The notes beneath the pieces were generated by a model. That model was not told the DNA's origin, did no database searches, and saw nothing but the letters and a program-made list of their open reading frames with translations. From NCBI GenBank assembly GCA_023395515.1, contig JAEWZB010000035.1, positions 1 to 41,610 on the forward strand: a stretch of 41,610 nt of DNA, in the 5' to 3' direction. A program made the translations under genes and the position numbers. Shown here piece by piece: positions 8,288 to 16,688 of the stretch. The stretch is from Bacillota bacterium (lineage in GTDB: Bacteria; Bacillota; Syntrophomonadia; Syntrophomonadales; Syntrophomonadaceae). Each line of letters begins with the position of its first letter. The first letter of the stretch is position 1.

Positions 8288-9604
8288 TTATTTTTTTACC
8301 TTAAATACGGTTTGCTCTTTAACCTCTTGGGTAAGCGCATCTAAAGCCACGCCTACTCTATGATGACGAAGCTTCCATTGCTCTTCTTTGGGGGTATTGG
8401 GGTCACCTAGCGGATAAGGAATTGAAATAGTGGGAACGATTTTATTGGAGCCGACCGTTAATGCTACCGGAATCAAATTACACATTTGGACAATAGGAAA
8501 ACCTGCTCTTTCAAATTCTTTTACCATTGTTGCACCGCAACGTGTACAGGTTCCTCAGGTTGAAGTGAGGACAATTGCATCAACATGGTCTTCCTGTAAA
8601 AATGGAATCATTTCTTTAGCCATGCGGCGGGCTTCCGCTTCGGTGGTTCCGGTTCCTACCGTGGCATAGAAATGGTCGTCTAATTTTCCGATAACCCCTT
8701 TTTTCTCAAAATCGCGCATAACATCAACCGGTACACAGACGTTAGGGTCAGCATCTGCGGCAGCAGGATCATACCCGGCATGAATTGTTTTAAACACTTT
8801 GGGCTCTAAACTATCTATTTTACTGATGTCATATCTTCCCCATCTGGTCGCTGAAGCAGATTGAATTTTATCGGGATTATCAACGGGAACGATTCCACCT
8901 GACGTTACCAAGGAGATTTTTGCTTTTGATAAGTCGGTAATCGGCGGAGCGATAGGAACTCTCTCACTCTTAGGAATGGGCAGTTCACTGACAAAAGGTT
9001 CATTGCCAAGTTTTTTTAACAGCATTTCAACGGCGCGGTGCGCAGCCGGTTTATTATCTTTCCGCCAAACCTGATGACGAATTCCTCTCGGGAAAAAGCC
9101 TTCTTCTTCAGCCAAAAACATCTTTTGTCCATCAAGAATCTTGTCGGCTAATTGCGCCATTTTCTCACTATCAGTTCTCATGGCCGCTGCGCTTTTTCCG
9201 CCGGGAAAAATATAAACATCTTTTTTAAACATCTCCACCCCGGGATTTTCTTCATTCATGGAAGTAATTGCTTCAACACCAAATCTTTCTTTAACATGTT
9301 TACATATGGTCCCACAGGCAACACCATAGCGCCCCGCCCGGAAAGCCGGCCCGGCAAAGAAAATATCAAATTCGATATTCTTTAACATATCCAAAATTTT
9401 TCTTACCGCTTCTTCCGTATGGGAGCCCATAAAGTTGTCACCACATATAACCACATGGGTAATTTCGGCATTTTTCAGGTTTTCATTTAAGGCCAGAGCC
9501 GGTCCGATTAAGCCTTCCCGTATTTCGGGTTCATGATCAGCAAACTCTTCTCCGCCGATACCTGCGAAAAATTGATTTATATACAATACTGCTTTTTTCA
9601 TCAT
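8288..9604 (-). CDS. grdH: Betaine reductase component B beta subunit, selenoprotein GrdH
   Basis: The large subunit of substrate-specific protein B, which binds betaine and passes a carboxymethyl group to selenoprotein A of the reductase system. The gene is split by an in-frame TGA at 8555-8557. Reading it as selenocysteine gives one protein of 438 residues with Sec at about position 350 in the motif U-G-T-C-T-R-C (UxxCxxC), the conserved active site of GrdB/GrdF/GrdH. The N-terminus reads KKAVLYINQFFAGIGGEE, typical of the family. I chose ATG 9604 (a second ATG follows at 9601) because AAGGAG stands six bases before it. The choice of betaine over sarcosine (GrdF) rests mainly on the adjacent BCCT carrier. 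Genes for proteins A and C are not in this window. Confidence 0.93.
8523..8557 (-). promoter_or_regulatory. UGA selenocysteine codon with candidate bacterial SECIS hairpin
   Basis: The TGA is at 8557-8555 (minus strand). Starting 13 bases later, GTTGC (8541-8537), loop GGT and GCAAC (8533-8529) form a 5-bp apical stem with GU in the loop. ACC (8551-8549) and GGT (8525-8523) can close an outer stem. Position and apical G-U-containing loop fit a SelB-bound SECIS, although clostridial grd elements are weakly conserved. Confidence 0.65.
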
Positions 9605-9618
9605 GCCCTTCTCCTTCC

Positions 9619-10947
9619 TTAAAATTCCTTCATAGTTTTGGGCGACCAGCCTACTACTTGATCTCCGCAAAACATCGAGTTATTTTCCAAAATAATACTG
9701 CCGTCTGCTCGGACCGAAGGACCTAATTTTTCGTCACCAGCCCATCCTCCTGATAAACCATCCCGGCTCAACGACTGGAGCTCTCCAATCACATTTTTCA
9801 TCGCAGGCAATTCAATCAACTGTGATACATTGCCACAAGATACAATAGCATCTGCTAATTCATCCAAGGCCACCAGCGGTTGTGATTGGCCGTCTCTGCC
9901 AGTACATTCGTTGGTAACCCCCACGGTTTTTACTCCGGCTTTTTCCAATTCCACAAAACAAGCAATAAAATCCGCATCAGGATTGCCGTAACCTTCCTCC
10001 GCCAGAATTGCTCCATCTGCTCCTATTAATTTGGCAATCTTGGCCACAAATTGGGCAGATCTTTGCTTCTGTTCGAGAGAAACATTCAAATTGGACATAA
10101 TAACTCCCAGGAAATTTAAGGTTTTTCCATGTTCTTTATAGAGCTCTTTTATGGTGGGATTATTTTGGAAATCATAGGTAGACCATTTTGATGAACAAGG
10201 CATAAAAGATCCGGAAATAAGTGCCCCATCCAGTACTTCATTAGGATGAACCAGGGTCGGCACAAAATGATTCAGATCCCATCCATACAGCAAATCATTG
10301 TATCCCATTTCCTCCATCTGCGACTGAGGCTGCATTACATATACCACGGCCGGCAAAGCTTCAATAGCTTTATTTCTTTTAATCATTGGTTCCAGCTCAT
10401 ATATTTCAACTTCTTCAGGCTGCATATTTTTTACGATACCGCCTAAATATTCCGCTAATCTATGAGCTGCCCATCTGATGGCATGGTTTCTTTTTTGCTG
10501 TTCATGCCTTTCTTCAACTTCATCGGTATCGGCAACCAGGCAAATGTTAATCAACTGTGAAAAAAGCGTATATTTGGCCCCTTCTCCCGACATGTCAATA
10601 AGACCATCTCCAAAACTGCCCCAATGCATTCCTACCGCTAATACGCTGCAGCCTTTTAAGGCATGGGTCTTCCCATATCCAACTTGCAGCACCTCACCTG
10701 TCACCCCAGGAAAGGCAGGAATAGAATCATCAAGTTTTACTCTCGGCTCAATGGCCTCTTTTACCGGAACAATTCTGGTTTCATCTCCGGGTTTGGCAAT
10801 AACAAGGTCGGCCGCTGTTATATGCTCATCCTCGAAAACTACCGCCAGGGCCTCTTCCTTATTGATCCAAAGAGTGCCATTTTCAAATTTTGATTCTTTG
10901 CCAAACTGAACGTCTTTTACATAAAAATTGCCAAGCTCTAGTTTCAC
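9619..10947 (-). CDS. grdI: Betaine reductase component B alpha/proprotein subunit GrdI
   Basis: The proprotein subunit of protein B. In this family (GrdE/GrdG/GrdI) it is self-cleaved to give a pyruvoyl-carrying chain that binds the substrate amine. It has 442 residues with family blocks AFPGVTGEVLQVGYGKTHAL, EEGYGNPDADF and GVTNECTGRDGQSQPL. The Cys in GSFMPCSSKWSTYDF, near residue 250, is at about the right place to be the cleavage site. It starts at GTG 10947 with AAAGGAG six bases upstream. The stop lies 14 bases before grdH. Assignment as GrdI rather than GrdG (sarcosine) depends on the BCCT neighbour. Confidence 0.88.
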   Translation of the reverse strand: MKLELGNFYVKDVQFGKESKFENGTLWINKEEALAVVFEDEHITAADLVIAKPGDETRIVPVKEAIEPRVKLDDSIPAFPGVTGEVLQVGYGKTHALKGCSVLAVGMHWGSFGDGLIDMSGEGAKYTLFSQLINICLVADTDEVEERHEQQKRNHAIRWAAHRLAEYLGGIVKNMQPEEVEIYELEPMIKRNKAIEALPAVVYVMQPQSQMEEMGYNDLLYGWDLNHFVPTLVHPNEVLDGALISGSFMPCSSKWSTYDFQNNPTIKELYKEHGKTLNFLGVIMSNLNVSLEQKQRSAQFVAKIAKLIGADGAILAEEGYGNPDADFIACFVELEKAGVKTVGVTNECTGRDGQSQPLVALDELADAIVSCGNVSQLIELPAMKNVIGELQSLSRDGLSGGWAGDEKLGPSVRADGSIILENNSMFCGDQVVGWSPKTMKEF

Positions 10948-11536
10948 TTTTTTCTCCTTTCTTTTCGTGAACGAGATTCATTCATTAGGAATGCAAGTCC
11001 TTCTGAATGTTAGTTGAGTCAATGTTGGAATTAGCCGCTTTTTATATTCCTCCTATAGAAACGAAGGTCTCAGAACGGGTAGTTCAGTAATGCGTTATTT
11101 TCAGGCAATTCCAAAATTAAACAAAATTTTTAATAATGTTTTTAGGCTCATTTATGCCTATATAGAAAAACCTGTTGCCATTTCTGAAGTATGTATATAT
11201 TCTTTGACTTTTGAATTCTTTTCATGCATAGCAAACATTGCATTAGAAAAGGTAAATAATATTAAAAAATGGGTTTTGCAGATGCAATATATGTTTTTTA
11301 CAAAGTTGTCATCTAGATAAAGTCAATGATTCCCTCATTTGCCTTTAAAGAGAAATGAGGGAATCAACCATAAACTGGAATATTAAGAAAATAATCAAAG
11401 AAGTAATCAAAAAAAGAAGTGAAAAATTAGATAAATATGTGGAAAGAATACTGATTTACCTAGAGGGGAGCAGCCATATATCCATGGGGTAAGCTGCTCA
11501 AGTGAGAAGTTATTTTTCAAAAAAGCTTTGAGTTGC
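10948..11536. other. Intergenic region upstream of grdI, no supported gene
   Basis: Nearly 590 bases between the DUF3841 pair and grdI, all neighbours on the minus strand. It holds a perfect 13-bp inverted repeat at 11328-11365, a 7-bp repeat GAGCAGC/GCTGCTC at 11468-11499, and AT-rich DNA. The grdI promoter must lie here, but I see no convincing sigma-A or sigma-54 site. Short plus-strand frames at 11090-11320 and 11355-11492 have no ribosome binding site. Confidence 0.6.
11328..11365 (-). terminator. Perfect 13-bp inverted repeat after the DUF3841 genes
   Basis: GATTCCCTCATTT (11328-11340) and AAATGAGGGAATC (11353-11365) with a 12-base loop. It lies about 170 bases downstream of the DUF3841 stop codon on the minus strand and before the grd leader. 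There is no clear U-tract on either strand, so it could also be an attenuator or binding site for the grd operon. Confidence 0.45.
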
Positions 11537-12118
11537 CTATTCCACGGCAACTACCCACTCTTTTTTGATTTGCCACAAGCCGGCCTGAATATGCTGAACA
11601 GGTACCGGTTCCCGGTTTTGGATGGCTTTATGATACCGGAATAAACTGCTCCAACTAGCCTGCAGCTCCCGTTTTAGCAGAGGGTAAAAGGGAGTGGTGA
11701 CAATCTGCATCGGTTCGGCGATTCCTTGTTTTTTTAGCTTGGTGTAAAATTCCCGCTCCGCCTCTTTAGAGCCCAAATAACGATAATTTAGAAGGTCACT
11801 CCATTCCAGCATATCGAAAAACACGGCCTCTTTTATAGGAACCTGCAGAGTAAGAATTTTACATCCCTCATAGGGGGATACATCCCCTCTGCTGGCAAAT
11901 GCCCAGATGCCCGATTCCGCCTGGGAAGGCTTAGGAACATATTGCGGAGCATACTGATTATACCACTGATAAACACCCAGAAAAAGATGAGCTACTTCGC
12001 CATATTTTTCCCGAATAAACTGCATTTTGGCCCAATAAATACCCTCAACTTCGATTTGATTTACAACCTCATTCCGTTGCGAGGTGTACAATGTTACTAT
12101 ATTATCTTTTTGATCCAT
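11537..12118 (-). CDS. DUF3841 family protein, second copy of tandem pair
   Basis: A soluble protein of about 193 residues and unknown function. It shares the architecture of its upstream neighbour: N-terminal (L/W)YTSQRNEVVNQIEVEG, central VYQWYNQYAPQYVPKPSQAESGIWAFASRG, and end SWSSLFRYHKAIQ...GLWQIKKEWVV. I recognise this as DUF3841. I chose ATG 12118 because the conserved N-terminus begins just after it; the frame is open to 12136. It overlaps the end of the upstream gene by about 20 bases, so the two are translationally coupled paralogues. The conserved aromatic residues suggest a ligand or nucleic-acid binding fold, but nothing in the sequence shows a catalytic site. Confidence 0.75.
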   Translation of the reverse strand: MDQKDNIVTLYTSQRNEVVNQIEVEGIYWAKMQFIREKYGEVAHLFLGVYQWYNQYAPQYVPKPSQAESGIWAFASRGDVSPYEGCKILTLQVPIKEAVFFDMLEWSDLLNYRYLGSKEAEREFYTKLKKQGIAEPMQIVTTPFYPLLKRELQASWSSLFRYHKAIQNREPVPVQHIQAGLWQIKKEWVVAVE

Positions 12119-12651
12119 TCCGCTCGTATCTCCCATATGGTTCCCATCCGTACTGAATTTTCCTCTAAGCCGGTATTTTCAAACAGCCGATCCCAGCTTT
12201 TAATAATTTTCTTTTTTATAGCAGGATAATAGTTGGTCATATAGGCCTGAGCATCATTAATACCGTAATTGTCCAAAATTTTCTGATGGTCCTGCTGATC
12301 CTCGGGCCCGTCAGCAATATACAAGTAATTTACAATGTATCCCCATTTATCATAATCAACCTCAATAACCTGGGAAGCATTCAGTTCCAACTCCAGAACA
12401 ACAGTATCCTCATCATTGGCCAGAGTAGAATCGGGAGAAAAAGAAATCCAAATGGGATAAAGCACATCCTCCGGTTTGGGCACCAGTTGAGCAGCAGCTC
12501 CCGCATACCAGTTGTAAACATCCAGATAAAACTTGGACATATTCTGCATCTTGTCTAAAATATACTCCCGTTTGGCAATGTGGCGTCCCTCTTCTTCCAA
12601 AGTAATCAGGATATTTTTGTGTTGCTTGGTCCAGACCGTTATTTTGCTCAT
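12097..12651 (-). CDS. DUF3841 family protein, first copy of tandem pair
   Basis: A soluble protein of 184 residues starting SKITVWTKQHKNILITLEEEG, with the DUF3841 core YNWYAGAAAQLVPKPEDVLYPIW and the end SWDRLFENTGL...GTIWEIRAEWIKKI. I chose ATG 12651 because GGAG stands six bases before it; the frame also opens at 12663. It is paralogous to the gene downstream with moderate identity and the same length, so an old duplication is likely. The function is unknown. It is not clearly tied to the grd operon 1.1 kb downstream. Confidence 0.78.
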   Translation of the reverse strand: MSKITVWTKQHKNILITLEEEGRHIAKREYILDKMQNMSKFYLDVYNWYAGAAAQLVPKPEDVLYPIWISFSPDSTLANDEDTVVLELELNASQVIEVDYDKWGYIVNYLYIADGPEDQQDHQKILDNYGINDAQAYMTNYYPAIKKKIIKSWDRLFENTGLEENSVRMGTIWEIRAEWIKKII

Positions 12652-12809
12652 AAAAATCTCCATTTACACGCAAGCTAATACATTTTCGGGTACACGGTTT
12701 TACCCCATATATTTTTACTATTTCCCATCTAATCTATATTTAACCGATAGTTTCCGTAATTATTATTAATAATTTGCATATTTTTTTCGCAATAATTGAT
12801 CAGATGGAA

Positions 12810-13730
12810 TCAACGTTTCTTCGATTGCCACTTGCCGGCCAGATGAGCGACCTTAGCTTTTAAATTCAACATATAAGTGGCTTCCGGCTGCCGGAGATCC
12901 AGATTGCCGTCATAGCGTTCCGCCTTCACCCTGCCGATGACCTTCTCTACCGAACCGTTCTCTTCATCGAGCAGTTCCATGACCCGGTCTTTGAAGCCTG
13001 TCGTTTCGCGGATCGATTTATCGAAAAAGGTTTTGATTTCATCCCGGCCGGTCAGAATATAATAGTGCCCCTGACAAAAAACTTCTGCGGGAAGTTCTGC
13101 CAGACGCAGCAGAGAAGCCAGATAAGCATCATAATCATAGGCAAATTCTGTGGTGACGACCTCATGACTATAAAAGACCCCGGCGGCTTCTCCGGCAAAA
13201 AGAATCTTCTGATCGGGCAGCCAGTAACTGTGGTGATCCTGGGTATGGCCGGGCGTGGACAGCACCTGTAGTTTCGTACCGTCCCCCAAATAAATGATCT
13301 GGCTGTCCTGGATTTCCACATCGATTGCAAAAGGCTCAAAAGGATCAGTGTTTAAATATGAAATGTCCACCGGGACTGATTTCATTATTTCCAGAGAGGC
13401 ATCATTCAGCTTCCTGATTAGAGCCAGCGCATTGGGGCGTTTTAATATATTGGCACCCCAAGACGTGGCGGCGATTTTCATTTCCGGGAAGGCTTTTTTA
13501 AGATGCGCAGCAGTTCCGCAGTGATCCCAATGGCAATGGGTCAGGCACAGCATCGCCGGCTCCCGGTCGCCCAGCACCGAGCGTATGGCATTGACGTAGA
13601 TTCTTCCTGCGGCGGTGATTCCCGCATCGAATATGATCGGCTCCGGTCCATCCCAAAGATAGATAGGGCATTCCGTGAACCCCAGATAATAGAGATTATT
13701 ATGTATATGACCGATTTTATCTATGACCAT
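12810..13730 (-). CDS. MBL-fold metallo-hydrolase
   Basis: A 306-residue metallo-beta-lactamase fold enzyme. The metal ligand motif HxHxDH reads THCHWDHCGTA (near residue 62-70). The following histidine lies in LSTPGHTQDHHSYWLPD, and the Asp ligand position is occupied in ILFAGEAAGVF by Glu or a nearby residue, which is unusual. A C-terminal extension of about 80 residues (from FCQGHYYILTGRDEI on) is helical. The substrate cannot be told; relatives include glyoxalase-II-like and quinolone-signal-response hydrolases. It starts at ATG 13730. The TTATATTATAAT stretch at about 13800-13812 is a plausible promoter. It appears to be a single-gene unit. Confidence 0.85.
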   Translation of the reverse strand: MVIDKIGHIHNNLYYLGFTECPIYLWDGPEPIIFDAGITAAGRIYVNAIRSVLGDREPAMLCLTHCHWDHCGTAAHLKKAFPEMKIAATSWGANILKRPNALALIRKLNDASLEIMKSVPVDISYLNTDPFEPFAIDVEIQDSQIIYLGDGTKLQVLSTPGHTQDHHSYWLPDQKILFAGEAAGVFYSHEVVTTEFAYDYDAYLASLLRLAELPAEVFCQGHYYILTGRDEIKTFFDKSIRETTGFKDRVMELLDEENGSVEKVIGRVKAERYDGNLDLRQPEATYMLNLKAKVAHLAGKWQSKKR

Positions 13731-13900
13731 GCTAATACCTCCAACCTTCCTTTGGCAGAGATATGCTCTATTGACTCTGCCAATTGTATAAATTTCTCAT
13801 CTATTATAATATAACAAAATCACAGCGTAATAGCAGGTAGCTTTCCCGCTTGACCGTTAGGGTAAAGGTACCGCACGGGACTGGTTATACATGAAGACTA

Positions 13901-15085
13901 TTATAAAACAGCCGCCAATCTCTTTAAGCCGTCCAGCATAATCTTAGTCGGGCAAGCTATGTTCATACGTTCAAAGCCACTGCCTTCTTCTCCAAAAATA
14001 TAGCCTTCATCCAAAAAAAGCTGGGCTTCAAAATGCAAAAATCTTTCTAACTCCTGTTGGTCTAATCCTAACCCTCGGAAATCCATCCACTGTAGATAAG
14101 TGCCCTCTAAATCAAAAGCTTTTATAAGCGGCAGGTTTTTTTCTATAAATGTTTTTAATTCCAGATGATTATGATAAACAACTTGCAAAAGCTGGTTAAG
14201 CCATTCCTCACATTGGGTGTAGGCAATTTCACATGCCATATAGCCCAAAATATTAAGGGATAAAGAGCCATTAGAAGCCATTTCCTTTACATATGCTTTA
14301 CGTATTTGGGGATTGGGGATAATAATATTAGAAGTCTGCAGTCCGGCCAGGTTAAAGGTTTTGCTGGGTGAAGTGCAAACAATCATGTGGTCAGCCAATT
14401 CTTCAGCTACATTGGCAAAAACCGTATGTTGGTGGCCGGGCATAATCAAGTCAAAATGAATTTCATCAGAAATAATCAAAACATTATTGCGCAGACAAAT
14501 TTCCCCGACCCGGGCCAGTTCATCTGGAGTCCAGACCCGCCCCACCGGGTTATGAGGACTGCAAAAGAGCAGCACTTTATTGCCGGGATCGCGGGCTTTT
14601 AGTTCCAGGTCATCATAGTCTATGCAATAGTTGGAACCGGTAAAAATCAGGGGGTTTTTTACTACCATGCGCTGATTTCTTGCAATCGCCGCATAAAAAG
14701 GATAGTAAACCGGAGGCTGAATTATAATTCCATCCCCTGAATTAGTTAAGGTTTTTACCGCTAGGAAAAAAGCATTAACGACTCCGGGAGTACCAACAAT
14801 CCAATCCGGCTCAATTATCCAGTTATGCCTTTTCTTCATCCAATCACATACCGCATGCAAATAATTACCGGTGGGTTGAGTATAACCCAGAATAGCTGTA
14901 TCTAAATACTTTTTTAAACCCTCGGTTATTTCGGGAGGATTTTTAAATTCCATATCGGCCACCGAAAATGGCACTACCCCTTTAGAAACCTGAGGGTTCC
15001 AGCCCCCCATCTGTTCCCATTTGCTGGAACCGGTGTTACTTCTATCTATAAAGCTGGTAAAATCGTAATTTACTTTCTTTCGCAC
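13901..15085 (-). CDS. patB: PatB/MalY-type PLP-dependent cystathionine beta-lyase (aminotransferase fold type I)
   Basis: Predicted C-S lyase, cleaving cystathionine or cysteine to a thiol, pyruvate and ammonia. It has 394 residues. The PLP lysine is in CTSPSKTFNLAGLQTSN, the pyridine-binding Asp in IISDEIHFDLIMPG, and the phosphate-binding region includes PPVYYPFY. The N-terminal YDFTSFIDRSNTGSSKWEQM and PFSVADMEFKNPPEI are diagnostic of the MalY/PatB subgroup rather than of aspartate aminotransferases. I chose GTG 15085 because GAGGGGAC precedes it by about 8 bases; the ORF opens at 15127 without such a site. It is divergent from the polyphosphate operon. Confidence 0.9.
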   Translation of the reverse strand: MRKKVNYDFTSFIDRSNTGSSKWEQMGGWNPQVSKGVVPFSVADMEFKNPPEITEGLKKYLDTAILGYTQPTGNYLHAVCDWMKKRHNWIIEPDWIVGTPGVVNAFFLAVKTLTNSGDGIIIQPPVYYPFYAAIARNQRMVVKNPLIFTGSNYCIDYDDLELKARDPGNKVLLFCSPHNPVGRVWTPDELARVGEICLRNNVLIISDEIHFDLIMPGHQHTVFANVAEELADHMIVCTSPSKTFNLAGLQTSNIIIPNPQIRKAYVKEMASNGSLSLNILGYMACEIAYTQCEEWLNQLLQVVYHNHLELKTFIEKNLPLIKAFDLEGTYLQWMDFRGLGLDQQELERFLHFEAQLFLDEGYIFGEEGSGFERMNIACPTKIMLDGLKRLAAVL

Positions 15086-15124
15086 TTCTTTGTCCCCTCT
15101 TTTGTTTTGATGACCAAGACGGAG

Positions 15125-15153
15125 CAAGACTAAGGGAAGTTTCCCTTGTCTTG
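15125..15153. repeat. Hairpin in the patB leader
   Basis: CAAGACTAAGGGAA (15125-15138) pairs with TTCCCTTGTCTTG (15141-15153) with one bulged base and a 2-base loop. It lies 40 bases upstream of the patB GTG start and is followed on plus by only a short T-run (TTT). It may be an attenuator in the patB leader or a boundary between the divergent units. Confidence 0.4.
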
Positions 15154-15205
15154 TTTCAGGCTACTCATGGTCATTTCTTTAGTTATAACATAATCACCGC
15201 CATAA

Positions 15206-15248
15206 TTCAGTTAAAGTTCAGATGAAGGACATCGGCAGTTCACTTTAA
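15206..15248 (+). promoter_or_regulatory. Direct-repeat operator candidate upstream of the polyphosphate operon
   Basis: TTCAG-N6-TTCAG (15206-15221) repeats with the 11-base period typical of OmpR/PhoB-family binding sites. TTAAAGT (15211-15217) recurs inverted as ACTTTAA (15242-15248). A TATAAA lies about 15 bases further down. It is about 45-85 bases upstream of the VTC gene. The regulator encoded at 18794 is the natural candidate; this is inference. Confidence 0.35.
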
Positions 15249-15291
15249 GGTGTTTTAATAAGTATAAATCAACCGCAAAGGAGGAAATACC

Positions 15292-15969
15292 ATGAAGAAT
15301 CAAGGCGGCAGGCATGAGTTAAAGCTTTATATCAATTATGCTGATTTCTTGCAGCTTCGTGCTAAACTGCCCTATGTTTTAAAATCTGATAAAAATGCTA
15401 TTGATGGCCAGGCCTATAAAGTTCGCAGTTTATATTTTGATAATTACAATGACAAAGCTTTAAGGGAAAAGTTAGACGGGGTTAATGTGCGGGAAAAGTT
15501 TCGGCTCAGACTTTATAATGATGATTCTTCCTATATTTTATTGGAAAAGAAAAGCAAGCAAAACAGCCGGTGTTTTAAACAAAAAGCCCCCCTAACTTTA
15601 GACCAGTGTCTTAAATTACTGTCTGGTCAATATGAAGTTTTAAAAGAGAATCAAGAGCCCCTGCTGCTGGAACTATACGCCAAAATACATTCTCAGCTGC
15701 TTAGACCCAAGAATATTGTGGAATACCGGCGTGAAGCCTATGTTTTACCAGCCGGCAATGTACGGGTGACATTAGATTATGAGCTTCGAGCCAGTTATGA
15801 TGTAAAAAATTTCTTGGCTCCTGAAATAATTACTATTCCCATTCCCGGTACTATAATTATGGAAATTAAGTATGATAACTTTCTGCCTGAACTTATACGC
15901 GGCCTGGTGACTCTTTCCAGCAGGCAGTCCACTGCGTTTTCCAAATATGCCGTAGGCAGAAAAATATAA
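15292..15969 (+). CDS. VTC-domain polyphosphate polymerase
   Basis: A 225-residue triphosphate tunnel metalloenzyme of the VTC family, predicted to polymerise polyphosphate from ATP on the cytoplasmic side of the membrane. Tunnel motifs are present in order: RHELKLYI (residues about 7-14), VRSLYFDN, EKFRLRLY, ILLEKKSK, VEYRREAYV, VRVTLDYE, and the catalytic IMEIKYD, followed by SKYAVGRK. It is shorter than yeast Vtc4 because it lacks SPX and membrane parts; the membrane part is likely supplied by the next gene. ATG has AAAGGAGG six to seven bases upstream. It is the first gene of an operon with DUF4956 and CotH (gaps of 16 and 31 bases). Confidence 0.88.
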   Translation: MKNQGGRHELKLYINYADFLQLRAKLPYVLKSDKNAIDGQAYKVRSLYFDNYNDKALREKLDGVNVREKFRLRLYNDDSSYILLEKKSKQNSRCFKQKAPLTLDQCLKLLSGQYEVLKENQEPLLLELYAKIHSQLLRPKNIVEYRREAYVLPAGNVRVTLDYELRASYDVKNFLAPEIITIPIPGTIIMEIKYDNFLPELIRGLVTLSSRQSTAFSKYAVGRKI

Positions 15970-15985
15970 TTTTGGAGGTAAATAA

Positions 15986-16657
15986 ATGACATTCAATGAT
16001 GTTTTTAAGAGCAGCTTTTTAGAAAAAGCCGTGGAATTTTCACTGTTAGATGTAGCAATTGCCATGGCACTTTCTTTCGCCTTAGGGCTTTTTATTTTCT
16101 ACGTTTATAAAAAGACTTTTGCCGGAGTAATGTATTCTTCTTCCTTGGGGGTCTCCATGATGGCTATGACATTAATTACCACCTTTATTATTATGGCAGT
16201 AACCTCCAACATTATTCTTTCTCTGGGTATGGTGGGGGCACTTTCTATTGTCCGTTTCAGAACCCCTATAAAAGAACCTCTGGACATTGCATTTTTATTT
16301 TGGTCCATAGCAGCAGGAATCGTAACTGGGGCCGGGCTGCTTCCTTTGGCAGTCATAGGTTCACTTTTTATCGGCATTATTCTTCTGGTGTTCGTCAACC
16401 GAAAAAACACTGATACGCCCTATATTATCGTACTCAACCTTGAAGATGACCAAGCGGAAAATAATGCTATGGTCATGATTCGCTCCCAAACTAAAAAAAC
16501 TCTCATCAAATCCAAAACCGTATCTAAGGGAGGTATTGAACTTACCGTAGAAGTGCGTTTACGGGATATGTCGGCCAAACTGCTTAATGAACTGCTAGCG
16601 GTCAGTGGCGTAAATAATGCCACCCTGGTCAGCTATAACGGCGATTATACTGCCTAA
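15986..16657 (+). CDS. DUF4956 membrane protein
   Basis: A 223-residue protein with about four transmembrane helices (roughly 20-40, 46-76, 80-90 re-entrant, 102-138). The conserved block LGMVGALSIVRFRTPIKEPL is the family hallmark. A cytoplasmic alpha/beta C-terminal domain follows (about 145-223). The biochemical function is unknown. The family is repeatedly found next to VTC-domain and CotH genes, so a role as membrane partner, perhaps polyphosphate translocation, is a reasonable inference. The start ATG has GGAGG seven bases upstream. Stop-to-start gaps to both neighbours are short. Confidence 0.88.
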   Translation: MTFNDVFKSSFLEKAVEFSLLDVAIAMALSFALGLFIFYVYKKTFAGVMYSSSLGVSMMAMTLITTFIIMAVTSNIILSLGMVGALSIVRFRTPIKEPLDIAFLFWSIAAGIVTGAGLLPLAVIGSLFIGIILLVFVNRKNTDTPYIIVLNLEDDQAENNAMVMIRSQTKKTLIKSKTVSKGGIELTVEVRLRDMSAKLLNELLAVSGVNNATLVSYNGDYTA

Positions 16658-16688
16658 AAACCTAAAGTGTTGGAATTGAGGTGTAAAC

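Noticed and set aside
8288..8527. Separate 79-residue gene and truncated upstream GrdH
   Set aside because: Same frame as the upstream part, separated only by one TGA in the UxxCxxC context; it is the C-terminus of selenoprotein GrdH, not a pseudogene.
11090..11320. Plus-strand 76-codon frame before grdI
   Set aside because: No ribosome site, low-complexity hydrophobic content, no family resemblance.
11355..11492. Plus-strand 45-codon frame rich in Lys and Ile
   Set aside because: It begins inside an inverted repeat and has no ribosome site; AT-rich DNA produces such frames by chance.
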